Positions 37,601-46,819 of a stretch of DNA of 64,000 bases are shown here, piece by piece (the stretch's first letter is position 1; the number at the start of each line of letters is the position of its first letter). The notes under the pieces were generated by a model that was not told the origin of the DNA, made no database searches, and was given only the letters and a program-made list of their open reading frames with translations. Location: the NCBI RefSeq assembly GCF_002936985.1, contig NZ_MPZN01000007.1:20046-84045 (forward strand), in the 5' to 3' direction. This stretch comes from Microterricola pindariensis. Lineage in GTDB: Bacteria > Actinomycetota > Actinomycetes > Actinomycetales > Microbacteriaceae. A program made the translations under genes and the position numbers.

Positions 37601-38119
37601 GGCACCGTCGCCCCCGGCACCGTCGTCATCGCCCCGGCATCCACCTGGTCGTACAGCTACCCGGCCAGCGCCCCCGACGCCGCGTGGAAGGGCGCCGGAT
37701 TCGACGCGACAGCGTGGTCGACCGGGGCCGCGCCGATCGGCTGGGGGCAGGCGGTGCTCGGAACCGTGCTGAGCGCGGTGGCACCGCAGCCACTGACCTC
37801 CTATTACCGCTCGTCGTTCACGATCGCCGACCCGCAGGCGATCGGCGCGCTCGTCTTCACGACGCGGGCGGATGACGGCATCGTCGTCTACCTGAACGGC
37901 GTCGAGGTGAAACGCTCCAACATCGCGGCCGGCACCGTGACGAACACCACCTACGCGATCTCGGCGGTCGGAGCCGGGCCGGCGGTGGCGAACCCCGTGG
38001 TGTTCGAGGTGCCGGGATCGGCGCTCGTGGCGGGCGCCAACGTGATCACCGCCGAGGTCCACTCCAATTACAAGGCGACACCGAGCGCGAGCTTTGAGCT
38101 CTCGGCAGTCGTGAAGTAG
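34685..38119 (+). CDS. large secreted fibrinogen-like/propeller protein
   Basis: 1144 residues. Signal peptide (to about residue 38), a fibrinogen-C-like domain (about 45-280; SCWEIKQLKPTAPSGSYWL, CDQTTSGGGWVLIGRG), a beta-propeller-like region (about 300-690) with repeated YVGGNF and VGGYFSQVNGAARPGL motifs, a fibronectin-III domain (~692-780), then two ~160-residue repeats (about 792-952 and 985-1144; TWSYSF/Y...GWGQ...TRADDGIVVY.NG) joined by a PPVD-repeat linker encoded by 12-bp tandem repeats. No LPxTG signal. It is probably a surface or matrix protein binding glycans. ATG 34685 has AAGGAG upstream. Confidence 0.78.
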   Translation: MTLTRSVSVRSRKNWLGPLFATGIVVAALLTPISATAATTLPAPDGLSEYTAAASCWEIKQLKPTAPSGSYWLNTPAMGAAEQFYCDQTTSGGGWVLIGRGREGWSETNEGAGTPAEVRNTLTGQAAFAPKQLTAGMIDKLLNNQPVTSMTDGVRLRRATNTTGTAWQEATFTFASPRVEWSWMFENEQRAGAWTIGTASGTGGTMAAFGQSTNQNRIETTTGSAQGWMTGFGYGSAARGNPAADSYIWAPSTTAGRPRPFTQAYLRPKLVSSALYTAPIADAGTAKFEQAAVASSFAMPTVWGVSGIGAGPNTVEGSQEVSAFAEGNGIIYVGGNFLTVQKTAAGGSQVAQSYLAAFDVKTGEWIPSFRPTLDKQVKALAVLPNGKLAVGGYFSQVNGAARPGLVVLNPTTGATDTTFTTTLINNLSGGVPVVRGLDVQGDWLYVGGNFTHMSGGSAAGQVYTRAAGRVSVSNGTPDKSWNPEFNGTVMALDASAQGDRVYYAGFFTASKTTPAVKAASIRTADTGVVPWSVNFASTTNYQQAVKEVGSKVWLGGSQHMLYSYDRATMAELSTNIGLAGGDFQAISSDGSVVYGGCHCFYTNYAGARTWPSVGTTWTQATKINSVGAWDNATGKPMPQFSPTVSQRIGAGSWALFSDSNGVTWFGGDYTKSQKAGYVSQWSGGFVRFAPNDSKAPTAPSGLAVSASPSGETLSWAASVDNQDAVTYQVLRNDRVVATTRSRTVTLPVTPAGTKYFVRAADGSGNWSASTPAATVGSTTPADPGNPVLVAGGSTWSYSFGATAPATGWQSAGFDASAWPTGAAPIGWGQALLGTTLSTAAPQPLTAYYRKSFTVADASKVASVTLTTRADDGIVVYVNGTEVVRKNIAAGPVTSTTYAQSSVTAANALANPVTVTIPGSAFTTGANVIAAEVHSNYKTTPSASFELAALATFGTQPPVDPPVDPPVDPPVDPGTVAPGTVVIAPASTWSYSYPASAPDAAWKGAGFDATAWSTGAAPIGWGQAVLGTVLSAVAPQPLTSYYRSSFTIADPQAIGALVFTTRADDGIVVYLNGVEVKRSNIAAGTVTNTTYAISAVGAGPAVANPVVFEVPGSALVAGANVITAEVHSNYKATPSASFELSAVVK

Positions 38120-38132
38120 CGGGGGTGCGGAC

Positions 38133-38933
38133 ATGAGCTCACTCGAAGTAGCTGCCGAGGCGTCGCCGTTCGCGACGAGCGCCTCGGGGGCGGCACTCGC
38201 GCCGGCCCCGCGTGGGCGGTTCAGCACCGCGTTGGACGGGCTCCGTTCCGCGCAGAAGCCGGGGGCCGGGGTTCCCGCCTACACCCGCTGGGTCAACCGC
38301 CGGCTGGCCCGGTTCGCCGCGGCCGCCGCCTACTCCCTCGGCTGGTCGGCGAACGCCGTCACCACGATCTCCGCTGTGCTGTCGTTCGCGGCATTGGCGC
38401 TGATGGTCCTCGTGCCGCAGTCGGCCCCGCTCGGCCTCGCCGTGGCCGGGCTGCTCGCGGCCGGCTATGTGCTCGACTCGGCCGACGGGCAGGTGGCCCG
38501 CCTCAGCCGCAGAAGCAGCCCGGCCGGGGAGTGGCTCGACCACGTGGTCGATGCGATCCGCACGCCCGCCATCCACCTCGCAGTCTTGATCGGGCTCTCC
38601 GCGGTGCCCGGCCTCGGCACCTGGCCGCTCGTCGTTGCGGTGGCCTACTGCCTGGTCAGCGTCGGGCAGTTCATGAGCCAGATCCTGTCGGAGCAGCTCT
38701 CGGGCACGGCGACGCCCGCCAGCGAGTCGGCCGGCATCCGCCAGTCGCTGGTGTTGATTCCCACCGACATGGGCACGCTGTGCTGGATCTTCCTGTTCTG
38801 GGGGACCCCCGAGGTCTTCGTGTGGGTCTACGCGGCGATGTTCCTGGCCAACACCGTGCACGCGGCGGTGTCCATGCGCCGGAAGTACCTGCGCCTGCGG
38901 GCGCTGAAGCCCGCCGGGGCGCACCGGCACTGA
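38133..38933 (+). CDS. CDP-alcohol phosphotransferase
   Basis: 266 residues, about six membrane spans. The family signature DGx2ARx8Gx3Dx3D is met by DSADGQVARLSRRSSPAGEWLDHVVD near residues 115-140. It moves a phospho-alcohol from CDP-alcohol onto a hydroxyl acceptor. In this locus it pairs with the cytidylyltransferase at 25776-26273, suggesting that the polymer or its lipid carrier receives a polyol-phosphate (inference). Last gene of the surface locus. Confidence 0.85.
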   Translation: MSSLEVAAEASPFATSASGAALAPAPRGRFSTALDGLRSAQKPGAGVPAYTRWVNRRLARFAAAAAYSLGWSANAVTTISAVLSFAALALMVLVPQSAPLGLAVAGLLAAGYVLDSADGQVARLSRRSSPAGEWLDHVVDAIRTPAIHLAVLIGLSAVPGLGTWPLVVAVAYCLVSVGQFMSQILSEQLSGTATPASESAGIRQSLVLIPTDMGTLCWIFLFWGTPEVFVWVYAAMFLANTVHAAVSMRRKYLRLRALKPAGAHRH

Positions 38934-40034
<1,101 letters not shown>

Positions 40035-40082
40035 CCGCCCTCCCTCACCCTCTCCCCCTCCCCCTCTCCCCCGCCCCCTCGC

Positions 40083-40138
40083 CGAGACTGCTCGACTTGT
40101 AGTTGGGAGGCGTCCGAACTACAAGTCGAGCAGTCTCG
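40083..40138. repeat. 22-bp inverted repeat, copy 2
   Basis: Arms 40083-40104 and 40117-40138 are perfectly complementary around a 12-nt loop. Same sequence as copy 1 at 2044-2105 except that GCGCGAC/GTCGCGC is replaced by GCTCGAC/GTCGAGC, a paired change that keeps the stem. It lies between mdh and the next plus-strand gene. Confidence 0.85.
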
Positions 40139-40163
40139 ACGACAATGACCGAAGTGGAATGAG

Positions 40164-40748
40164 ATGAACATGTACTTGACCGGAGACGCGGCCAGCGACG
40201 CCCTGCTGGACTCCAGCCCGCTGGCGCTGCTGCTCGGAATGCAGCTCGACCAGCAGGTGACCATGGAGACGGCGTTCGCCGGGCCGGAGAAGCTGCGGCA
40301 GCGCCTCGGCACACTGGATGCCGCGACGATCGCCCATTACGACCCGGAGGCGTTTGTCGAGATCTGCCGGCAGACCCCGGCCGTGCACCGCTTCCCCGGT
40401 TCGATGGCGGCCAGGATGCAGGAGTTGTGCGGCATGATCGAGCGCGACTGGGGCGGCGACGCCGAGGCGATCTGGACGGCTCCGACGGCCGACGGCAACC
40501 CGCCGAGCGGGGCCGAGGTGCTCACCCGGCTGAAGCAGCTGCCCGGCTTCGGCGAGCAGAAGGCACGCATCTTCCTGGCGCTGCTCGGCAAGCAGCGCGG
40601 GCTGAAGGCCGCCGGGTGGCGGGAGGCGGCCGGGCCGTATGGTGGCGAGGACACCTGCCACTCGGTGGCCGACATCACGGATGCCGAGACGCTCGCCCGG
40701 GTGCGCGAGGCGAAGAAGGCGGCCAAGGCTGCGGCGAAGAAGGCGTAG
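40164..40748 (+). CDS. HhH-GPD base-excision repair-like protein
   Basis: 194 residues. A helix-hairpin-helix region LKQLPGFGEQKARIFLALLG near residues 128-147 is typical of the HhH-GPD glycosylase superfamily (EndoIII/AlkA type). The N-terminal half has LLLGMQLDQQV, resembling the LSQQ region of AlkA-like enzymes. No iron-sulfur cysteine cluster is present. Ala/Lys-rich C-terminal tail, possibly DNA-binding. The substrate lesion is unknown. Inverted repeat copy 2 precedes it by 25 bp. Confidence 0.8.
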   Translation: MNMYLTGDAASDALLDSSPLALLLGMQLDQQVTMETAFAGPEKLRQRLGTLDAATIAHYDPEAFVEICRQTPAVHRFPGSMAARMQELCGMIERDWGGDAEAIWTAPTADGNPPSGAEVLTRLKQLPGFGEQKARIFLALLGKQRGLKAAGWREAAGPYGGEDTCHSVADITDAETLARVREAKKAAKAAAKKA

Positions 40749-40770
40749 CGCGGGTTTCCGGATGGAGCTG

Positions 40771-40864
40771 TTGGCTTCGGTCGCTGGCGCTCCCTCGAGC
40801 CCACGGGCAATGCGAGTCCCCGGGGCGTTGGCTTCAGTCGCACGCTCCCTCTGGCCCACGCGGG
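40771..40864. repeat. two copies of dispersed GGCTTCGGTCGC repeat
   Basis: Copy A at 40771-40807 (TTGGCTTCGGTCGCTGGCGC and onward) and a diverged copy B at 40828-40864 (TTGGCTTCAGTCGCACGCTC). Reverse complement of the elements beside the HNH gene; same family as 51141-51174 and 51332-51368. They fill most of the gap to the MFS gene. Confidence 0.75.
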
Positions 40865-40902
40865 CGTGGAGCGCGGCGGCATCCGAGTTCTAGACTCCAC
40901 TC

Positions 40903-42594
40903 ATGGGAGGCGACGGACGCCGGAACAGGCTCGGCCAGGCGGCCGCCGCCTTCACCAGCAACGTGCGCAATCCCGACCTGCGCCGGGCCCAGCTGAGCTT
41001 CCTCGGGGCGTGGACCGCCGAGTGGGCCTTCACCGTCGCGCTCGGCATCGTCGCCTACCGCGACGGCGGCGCGGCCGCCCTCGGCCTGGTCGGGCTGCTC
41101 CGCATGGTGCCGTCGGCGATCCTCGCCCCGCTGCTCTCGCCGCTCGCCGACCGCGGGCGGCGCGAGCGGGTGCTGATCCTGGTCTCCACGGTGCGCGGCG
41201 TCGCGACGGCCGGAGCCGCGGTCATCGCCGCCCTGGCCGGCCCGCCGCTGGTCATCTACGTGCTCGCCGTGCTCTCGACCATCGCCGCCACCCTCTACCG
41301 GCCCGCGCACTCTGCGCTGCTTCCGTCGCTCTGCCGCACCGGCTACGAACTGGCCAGCGCCAACATGGTGCGCGGGCTGCTCGACTCCGCGGCGACGCTC
41401 GTCGGCCCCCTGCTGGCTGCGGTGCTGCTGCAGTTCACCGGGGTGTCCGTCGTGTTCGCGGTCGCCGCCGCCTCCTCATTCTGGGCGGCCGCGCTGCTCG
41501 TGCGGCTCCGCTATGAGGCCCCGCCCCGCCCGCCCGCCGGGCGGCGCCCGAACCTGCTCGGCGAGGCGGCAGAGGGCATCCGTGTGGTGGCCCGCGACCG
41601 CGACCTCACGCTGATCCTCGGACTCGCCGCCGCACAGGCCCTCACCCGGGGCGCGCTCACCGTGCTCTCGGTGGTCGTGGCGATCGAGTTGCTGGGCACC
41701 GGCGAGCCCGGCGTCGGCGCCCTGATGGCCGCCGTCGGGGTCGGCGCGGTGCTCGGCTCGCTCGCGGCCTCCCTGCTGGTCGGCACCGGGCGCCTCGGCG
41801 CCTGGTTCGCCGTCGGAGTCGCGCTCTGGGGGCTCCCGCTCACGCTCGTCGGGCTCGTGCCGCAGCAGTCCGCGGCGCTGGGGCTGCTGGCCTTCGTCGG
41901 CGTGGGCAACGCCCTGATCGACGTCGCCGGCTTCACCCTGATCGCCCGGCGGGCTCCCGACGAGGTGCTGGCACGCGTCTTCGGCGTGCTGGAGGCCCTC
42001 GTCACCGTGTTCATCGGGATCGGGGCCATCGCCGCCTCCCTGCTGGTGGAGTGGGCGGGCGTGCAGACCACGCTCATCGCGATCGGGTTGGTTTGCCCGC
42101 TGCTCGCCGCGGCAGCTTGGCGCCGGCTGCGGGGCCTGGACCGGTTCGTCGACATGCTCGACGCGGATGCCGCGCTGCTCCGGCGGGTGCCCATGTTCGC
42201 CGCCCTCCCGCTGCCCGCCGTCGAACGGCTCGCCCGCGGCCTGGAGCCCGTCGTCGTGCCCCCGGGCCGGTGGGTGTTCCAGCAGGGCGACGTCGGGGAC
42301 AGGTACTACCTGATCCAGGCGGGACGGGCCGAGGTGGTGGGCGACGGCCGGCTCGTCGCGACGCTCGGCCCCGGGGAGGGCTTCGGTGAGATCGCACTGC
42401 TCCGCAGCACGCGCCGCACGGCTTCCGTGCTGGCCAGGGGCGAGCTGCGCCTGCGTGCGCTCGACTCCGGCCGCTTCCTCTCCGTCGTGCTCGGCTACAC
42501 GCCGAGCGCACGGCAGGCGACGAGCACCGTCGACGAGATGCTGCAGCGCTACGAGCCGAGGGAGCCGCACGAGGAGCCGCCCGTCAGCCCGTGA
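40903..42594 (+). CDS. MFS transporter fused to cyclic-nucleotide-binding domain
   Basis: 563 residues. Residues ~25-415 are a 12-span major-facilitator domain (GRRERVLIL loop after the second span pair). Residues ~425-545 form a cNMP-binding domain: VFQQGDVGDRYYLIQAGRAEVV, then the phosphate-binding cassette GEGFGEIALLRSTRRTASV with the Glu and Arg expected to contact the cyclic nucleotide. It could be a transporter gated by cAMP/cGMP or another nucleotide. TAGACT (40891-40896) lies 6 nt before the ATG, suggesting a leaderless mRNA. The cyclase-like protein is encoded 61 bp downstream. Confidence 0.88.
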   Translation: MGGDGRRNRLGQAAAAFTSNVRNPDLRRAQLSFLGAWTAEWAFTVALGIVAYRDGGAAALGLVGLLRMVPSAILAPLLSPLADRGRRERVLILVSTVRGVATAGAAVIAALAGPPLVIYVLAVLSTIAATLYRPAHSALLPSLCRTGYELASANMVRGLLDSAATLVGPLLAAVLLQFTGVSVVFAVAAASSFWAAALLVRLRYEAPPRPPAGRRPNLLGEAAEGIRVVARDRDLTLILGLAAAQALTRGALTVLSVVVAIELLGTGEPGVGALMAAVGVGAVLGSLAASLLVGTGRLGAWFAVGVALWGLPLTLVGLVPQQSAALGLLAFVGVGNALIDVAGFTLIARRAPDEVLARVFGVLEALVTVFIGIGAIAASLLVEWAGVQTTLIAIGLVCPLLAAAAWRRLRGLDRFVDMLDADAALLRRVPMFAALPLPAVERLARGLEPVVVPPGRWVFQQGDVGDRYYLIQAGRAEVVGDGRLVATLGPGEGFGEIALLRSTRRTASVLARGELRLRALDSGRFLSVVLGYTPSARQATSTVDEMLQRYEPREPHEEPPVSP

Positions 42595-42655
42595 CCGCCG
42601 GACCTGGTGCGGATTGCCGATTGAGGATCCCGGGTGCTGGTGGCATCCTTGGCCC

Positions 42656-43384
42656 ATGGAATCTGGGCGTGCGGTCCTGCTGATTGCCGACATCGGCGGG
42701 TACACCGACTACATGAGCACCCATCGGATGAGCCTCGCGCACGCCGAGGTGAACACCGCGCGCATGCTCGACAAAATGATCGACGCCGCCCCGGGCTACG
42801 ACCTCATCGAGATCGAGGGCGACGCCGCCTTCCTCTCGCGCCAGGCCGATGCGCCCGACCCGGAGGACACCGTCACGGCGCTCCTCCAGGTCGCCCTCGC
42901 CATGCACCGCGCGTTCCACTTGGAACGCCAGAACGTCGCCGCGAACCTCTGCCCGTGCACCGGCTGCAAGGGTGCAGCCAACCTCAAGCTGAAGTTCGTC
43001 GCCCACATCGGCGATGTCGCCACCCAGACGATCCGGCAGCGGCAGAAGCTCGTCGGCATCGACGTCATCCTCGCCCACCGCTGGCTGAAGAACCCGGTCA
43101 CGATCCCCGAGTACGTGTTGCTTTCCGAGGAGCTCTACGGCGCGGGCGACCGCCCGATGCCCGGCGCCGTGCAGGAGATCTCCGACGAGCTCGAGGGGAT
43201 CGGCACCGCGCGCGCCTTCGTCCTGGACATCGGGGATCTCACCGGCGACGACCTCGAGGCGGTTGCCCCGCTGCCGGCGCCGCGCTGGTCCAACCGGCTC
43301 GGCCGGACATTCGCGGCGGCCGGCCTCGGCCTGCCCTACATGCTCGGCCTGCGCCGAACCCGCAAGGAGGAGGGCGCGCGCTAG
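42656..43384 (+). CDS. DUF2652 protein with class III cyclase-like motifs
   Basis: 242 residues, the family I know as DUF2652. Its motif order follows class III nucleotide cyclases: metal Asp D12 in LIADIGGYTDYM, D56 in IEIEGDAAFL (44 residues apart, as in canonical cyclases), then KFVAHIGDV and GIDVILAHR with R142. The transition-state Asn four residues before the Arg is replaced by Ile138, so activity may be lost or changed. A CPCTGC cluster (99-104) could bind metal. Promoter TTGAGG-N17-CATCCT ends 6 nt before the ATG. Its stop shares CTAG with the convergent LLM gene. Confidence 0.75.
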   Translation: MESGRAVLLIADIGGYTDYMSTHRMSLAHAEVNTARMLDKMIDAAPGYDLIEIEGDAAFLSRQADAPDPEDTVTALLQVALAMHRAFHLERQNVAANLCPCTGCKGAANLKLKFVAHIGDVATQTIRQRQKLVGIDVILAHRWLKNPVTIPEYVLLSEELYGAGDRPMPGAVQEISDELEGIGTARAFVLDIGDLTGDDLEAVAPLPAPRWSNRLGRTFAAAGLGLPYMLGLRRTRKEEGAR

Positions 43385-44415
43385 CCGAGCAGCTCGGCGA
43401 CGCCGCGCACCGTGCGCACATCGCCCTGCACGAGGATCGTCGTGACCACCGACTCCTCCCAGCGGGCCAGCTCGTCACGGATCTTCGCGGCGGGCCCGAT
43501 CAGCGCGATCTCCTCGACCAGGCGGGTCGGCACGGCCGCGATGGCCTCCTCCTTGCGCCCGGCGAGGAACAGCTCCTGGATGGTGTCGCACTCGGCCTCG
43601 TAGCCCATGCGGGCCACCACGTCGCGGTGGAAGTTGGCCCCCTTGGCGCCCATGCCGCCGACGTAGAGCGCGATCGTCGGGCGCACCGCATCCGCCGCCT
43701 TCTCGACGTCGTCGTTCAGCACGACCGGCACGGTGACGGCCACCTCGAAGGCGGATGCCGGCGAGCGCTCGCCGGACCGGAGCGCGAAGCCCGCGGCCAA
43801 CTGCGCCTCCGCCTCCGCGCTCTGCTGCGGGGAGAACAGGAACGGCAGCCAGCCGTCGGCGATCTCGGCCGAGAGCGCCACGTTCTTCGGGCCCTCAGCG
43901 GCCAGGTAGATCGGCAGGTCGCGGCGGAGCGGGTGCACCGTGGAGACGAGTGGCTTGCCGAGCCCCGAGCCGTCGGCGCCGGTGTACGGCAGCGGGTAGA
44001 ACGGGCCGTCGCTCGTGACCGGCGCCTCGCGGGCCAGCACCTGGCGCACGATGTCGACGTACTCGCGAGTGCGCGCCAACGGCTTCGGGTACGGCTGGCC
44101 GTACCAGCCCTCGACGACCTGCGGCCCGGAGGCGCCGAGGCCGAGGATGAAGCGGCCGTCGCTCAGGTGGTCCATGGTGATGGCGGCCATCGCGGTGGCC
44201 GTGGCCGCCCGCGCCGACATCTGCATGATCGCGGTGCCGAGCTTCAGGCGCTCCGTCTGAGCGCCCCACCAGGCGAGCGGCGTCAACGCGTCGGAGCCGT
44301 AGGCCTCACTGGTCCAGACGGAGTCGAAGCCGAGGCGCTCGGCCTCGCGCACGGCGTCGAGAGCGCCGGCCGGCGGGCCCTGCCGCCAGTAGCCGAGGCT
44401 GTAGCCGAACCGCAC
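43381..44415 (-). CDS. LLM-class F420-dependent oxidoreductase
   Basis: 344 residues, luciferase-like TIM barrel: GYSLGYW start, LGFDSVWTSEAYG, the LGLGASGPQVVEGWYG cofactor-region motif and a long LLVSTVHPLRRDLPIYLAAEGPKN-type segment. Resembles N5,N10-methylene-tetrahydromethanopterin reductase-like actinobacterial enzymes that use F420. Substrate unknown. GTG start at 44415, 6 bp after the acyl-CoA oxidase stop, so it is probably co-transcribed with it; a role in lipid oxidation is possible but unproven. Confidence 0.85.
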   Translation of the reverse strand: MRFGYSLGYWRQGPPAGALDAVREAERLGFDSVWTSEAYGSDALTPLAWWGAQTERLKLGTAIMQMSARAATATAMAAITMDHLSDGRFILGLGASGPQVVEGWYGQPYPKPLARTREYVDIVRQVLAREAPVTSDGPFYPLPYTGADGSGLGKPLVSTVHPLRRDLPIYLAAEGPKNVALSAEIADGWLPFLFSPQQSAEAEAQLAAGFALRSGERSPASAFEVAVTVPVVLNDDVEKAADAVRPTIALYVGGMGAKGANFHRDVVARMGYEAECDTIQELFLAGRKEEAIAAVPTRLVEEIALIGPAAKIRDELARWEESVVTTILVQGDVRTVRGVAELLG

Positions 44416-44421
44416 GGCCGA

Positions 44422-46638
44422 CTACTTCTCGACCTTGGCGGTGGGCTTGGGGGCGGCCTTGGGAGCGGCCTTGGGAGCGGCCTTGGCAGCCTCCTTGGCC
44501 GCCTTCGCCGCCGCCTTGGCGAGCACCTTCTCGTCCAGCGGCGCCGTTCCGGATGCCCGCTGCGTGGCGTAGTAGGCGCGCGCCTCGTCCTGGCGCTCCT
44601 TCTCGATGCCGGTGGCGATTGTGGCCCGCAGGTGCTCCGGGCCGTAGCCGAAGGCGTCGACGAGGTCGACAGCGTGCGGGCGCAGGCGGCCCAGCAGGCG
44701 ATCGATGTAGGCGGTGACCGACTGGGCGCGCTGCGGCGAGAGGCGACCGTTGATCAGGTACCAGGCGGCGTGCTTCTCGATCAGGCCGAGGCCGAACAGG
44801 TCGCGCAGCCACGTGAGCACCTGCGTGGTGCCGGGGTCGGTCGAGGCGTTCCAGGTGTCGAGGGCCCGGGTGAAGGCCTCCCACTGCAACAGCTCGCCGT
44901 GGGCGCGGGCGGCCTCGATCAGCTCGTTCTGCTGCGAGTTGAACAGCGCGGCGGCATCCGTCTTGCTCATGCCCTTGGCCTCGCGCAGCACCCCGGCAAC
45001 GCCGGCGATCATCGTCTCGACCCGGTCGGTGAGCAGCTCCCGCTGCGCATTCGCGTCGCGCAGGTGGTCGACGGAGCGGGCCGTCGAGCCGAAGTCGGCG
45101 ACGGTCTGGGCCAGGCTCCGCAGGCCGCTGCCGTGGTAGGCGCGGTCGGCGGCCTGGCTGGCGACCAGCCGGGCGACGGTCGCGGCATCCGCCTTGGCGA
45201 ACTTCTTGGCGTAGTCGGTGAGCAGGCGCTTGGCGACCAGCTGCAGCAACACGTTGTTGTCGCCCTCGAAGGTGACGTAGACGTCGAGGTCCTGGCGGAG
45301 GCCGACGAGGCGGTTGCTGGCCATGAAGCCTGCGCCGCCGCAGGCCTCGCGGGACTCCTGCAGGGCCTCCAGCGCGTGCCAGGTGCTGAGCGGCTTGAGC
45401 GCGGCCGCCAGGGTCTCCAGGTCTTCGCGGTCGGCGTCGCTGTCGGCTTTGCCGCTGAAGACGGCGTCGAACTTCACCAGGAACTCGTCGTGCGCGAAGA
45501 ACGCGGCGTAGGTGGTGGCCAGCAACGGCAGCAGTCGGCGCTGGTGCCGCTGGTAGTCGAGGATCACCTCTTCGTCGGTGTCGCTGCCCGCCGTGAACTG
45601 GCGGCGCTCCGCGCCGTACTTGATGGCGATGGTCAGGCCCATGGCGGATGCCGCGGCGGCCGCGCCGTCGAGCGAGACGCGGCCCTGCACGAGGGTGCCG
45701 AGCATCGTGAAGAAGCGGCGGCCGGGGCTTGCGATCGGGCTCGTGTATGTGCCGTCCTCCGCGACGTCGCCGTAGCGGTTGAGCAGGTTGACGCGCGGGA
45801 CGCGCACGTTCGTGAAGTGCAGCCGGCCGTTGTCGATGCCGTTGAGGCCGCCCTTGAGGCCGTCGTCCTCGCCGCCGACGCCCGGCAGGAACTCGCCGTT
45901 GTCGTCGCGGATGGGCACGTAGAGCGCGTGCACGCCGTGGTTGACGCCGTTCGTGATGAGCTGGGCGAAGACCGTCGCGGCCTTGCCGTGCACGGCCGCG
46001 TTGCCGAGGTATTCCTTCCACGCCGCGCGGAACGGGGTGTGGATGACGAACTCCTGGGTGGCCTCGTCGTAGGTGGCCGTGGTGGCGACGCTGGCGACGT
46101 CGGAGCCGTGGCCGATCTCGGTCATGGCGAACGCGCCGGGCACGTCGAGGTTCATGGCGCCGGGCAGGAAGGTCTCGTGGTGGTAGGTGGTGCCGAGGTG
46201 CAGGATCGCGGCGGCGAAGAGGCCCCACTGCACGCCGGACTTGATCTGCAGGCTCGGGTCGGCCAGCACGAGCTCCTCGAAGCCGGCGATGTTGCCGCCG
46301 TGGTCGTCGTGCCCGCCCTGGGCCTCCGGGAACGCCCGGAGCACCTGGCCGTTCTCCACCAGCAGCTTGAGCTGGCCGAGCACGCGCTCGCGGTGCTCCT
46401 CCTTGCTCTGCCCCTCGATGCGCTGCATCTCGGGGCGGCCGGCGAGCTCGCGGGAGGCGAGGCGCTCCTCTGGCCAGCTGCCCAGCAGCTGCCGACCGAG
46501 CTTGGCGGTATCGACCCGCGGGGAGCCCGGGGCGCCGGCGATCTGGACCGGGCCGGTGTCCGTCACGGCCGCGGGGGCCGGGGCGGCCTGCGTCACGATG
46601 TCGTCTGCGGGGGCGGTGCTGCGAGCGGTGTCAACCAT
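44422..46638 (-). CDS. acyl-CoA oxidase/dehydrogenase family protein
   Basis: 738 residues, the length and layout of peroxisomal-type acyl-CoA oxidases: FAMTEIGHGSDVASVATTATYD in the flavin/substrate region, the GRVSLDGAAAAASAMGLTIAIKYGAERRQF helix, then CGGAGFMASNRLVGLRQDLDVYVTFEGDNNVL with the catalytic Glu. It would oxidise acyl-CoA to trans-2-enoyl-CoA, passing electrons to O2 or a flavoprotein. A ~25-residue C-terminal tail of AAPK repeats is unusual and encoded by a short DNA repeat. GAGGACC ribosome-binding site before ATG 46638. Confidence 0.9.
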   Translation of the reverse strand: MVDTARSTAPADDIVTQAAPAPAAVTDTGPVQIAGAPGSPRVDTAKLGRQLLGSWPEERLASRELAGRPEMQRIEGQSKEEHRERVLGQLKLLVENGQVLRAFPEAQGGHDDHGGNIAGFEELVLADPSLQIKSGVQWGLFAAAILHLGTTYHHETFLPGAMNLDVPGAFAMTEIGHGSDVASVATTATYDEATQEFVIHTPFRAAWKEYLGNAAVHGKAATVFAQLITNGVNHGVHALYVPIRDDNGEFLPGVGGEDDGLKGGLNGIDNGRLHFTNVRVPRVNLLNRYGDVAEDGTYTSPIASPGRRFFTMLGTLVQGRVSLDGAAAAASAMGLTIAIKYGAERRQFTAGSDTDEEVILDYQRHQRRLLPLLATTYAAFFAHDEFLVKFDAVFSGKADSDADREDLETLAAALKPLSTWHALEALQESREACGGAGFMASNRLVGLRQDLDVYVTFEGDNNVLLQLVAKRLLTDYAKKFAKADAATVARLVASQAADRAYHGSGLRSLAQTVADFGSTARSVDHLRDANAQRELLTDRVETMIAGVAGVLREAKGMSKTDAAALFNSQQNELIEAARAHGELLQWEAFTRALDTWNASTDPGTTQVLTWLRDLFGLGLIEKHAAWYLINGRLSPQRAQSVTAYIDRLLGRLRPHAVDLVDAFGYGPEHLRATIATGIEKERQDEARAYYATQRASGTAPLDEKVLAKAAAKAAKEAAKAAPKAAPKAAPKPTAKVEK

Positions 46639-46819
46639 CTTTGGTCCTCATTCTTCGCGTGGGAACGAATCTGCCTCCACGCTATGAGGTGCGGCAGGCG
46701 GGGGCCAATGATGCGTCAGCGGGCTACAAAGATGCGCCCGGACGCACGCCGGGGCACTGTGTGAACCCCACAAGAAGTCCCCCACGATGCCGGAGGGTGT
46801 CCACAACGGAATCGGGCGG

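Noticed and set aside
44428..44530. AAPK-repeat tail of acyl-CoA oxidase as a possible frameshift
   Set aside because: The frame is uninterrupted and Ala/Lys/Pro tails are common low-complexity ends in actinobacterial proteins.
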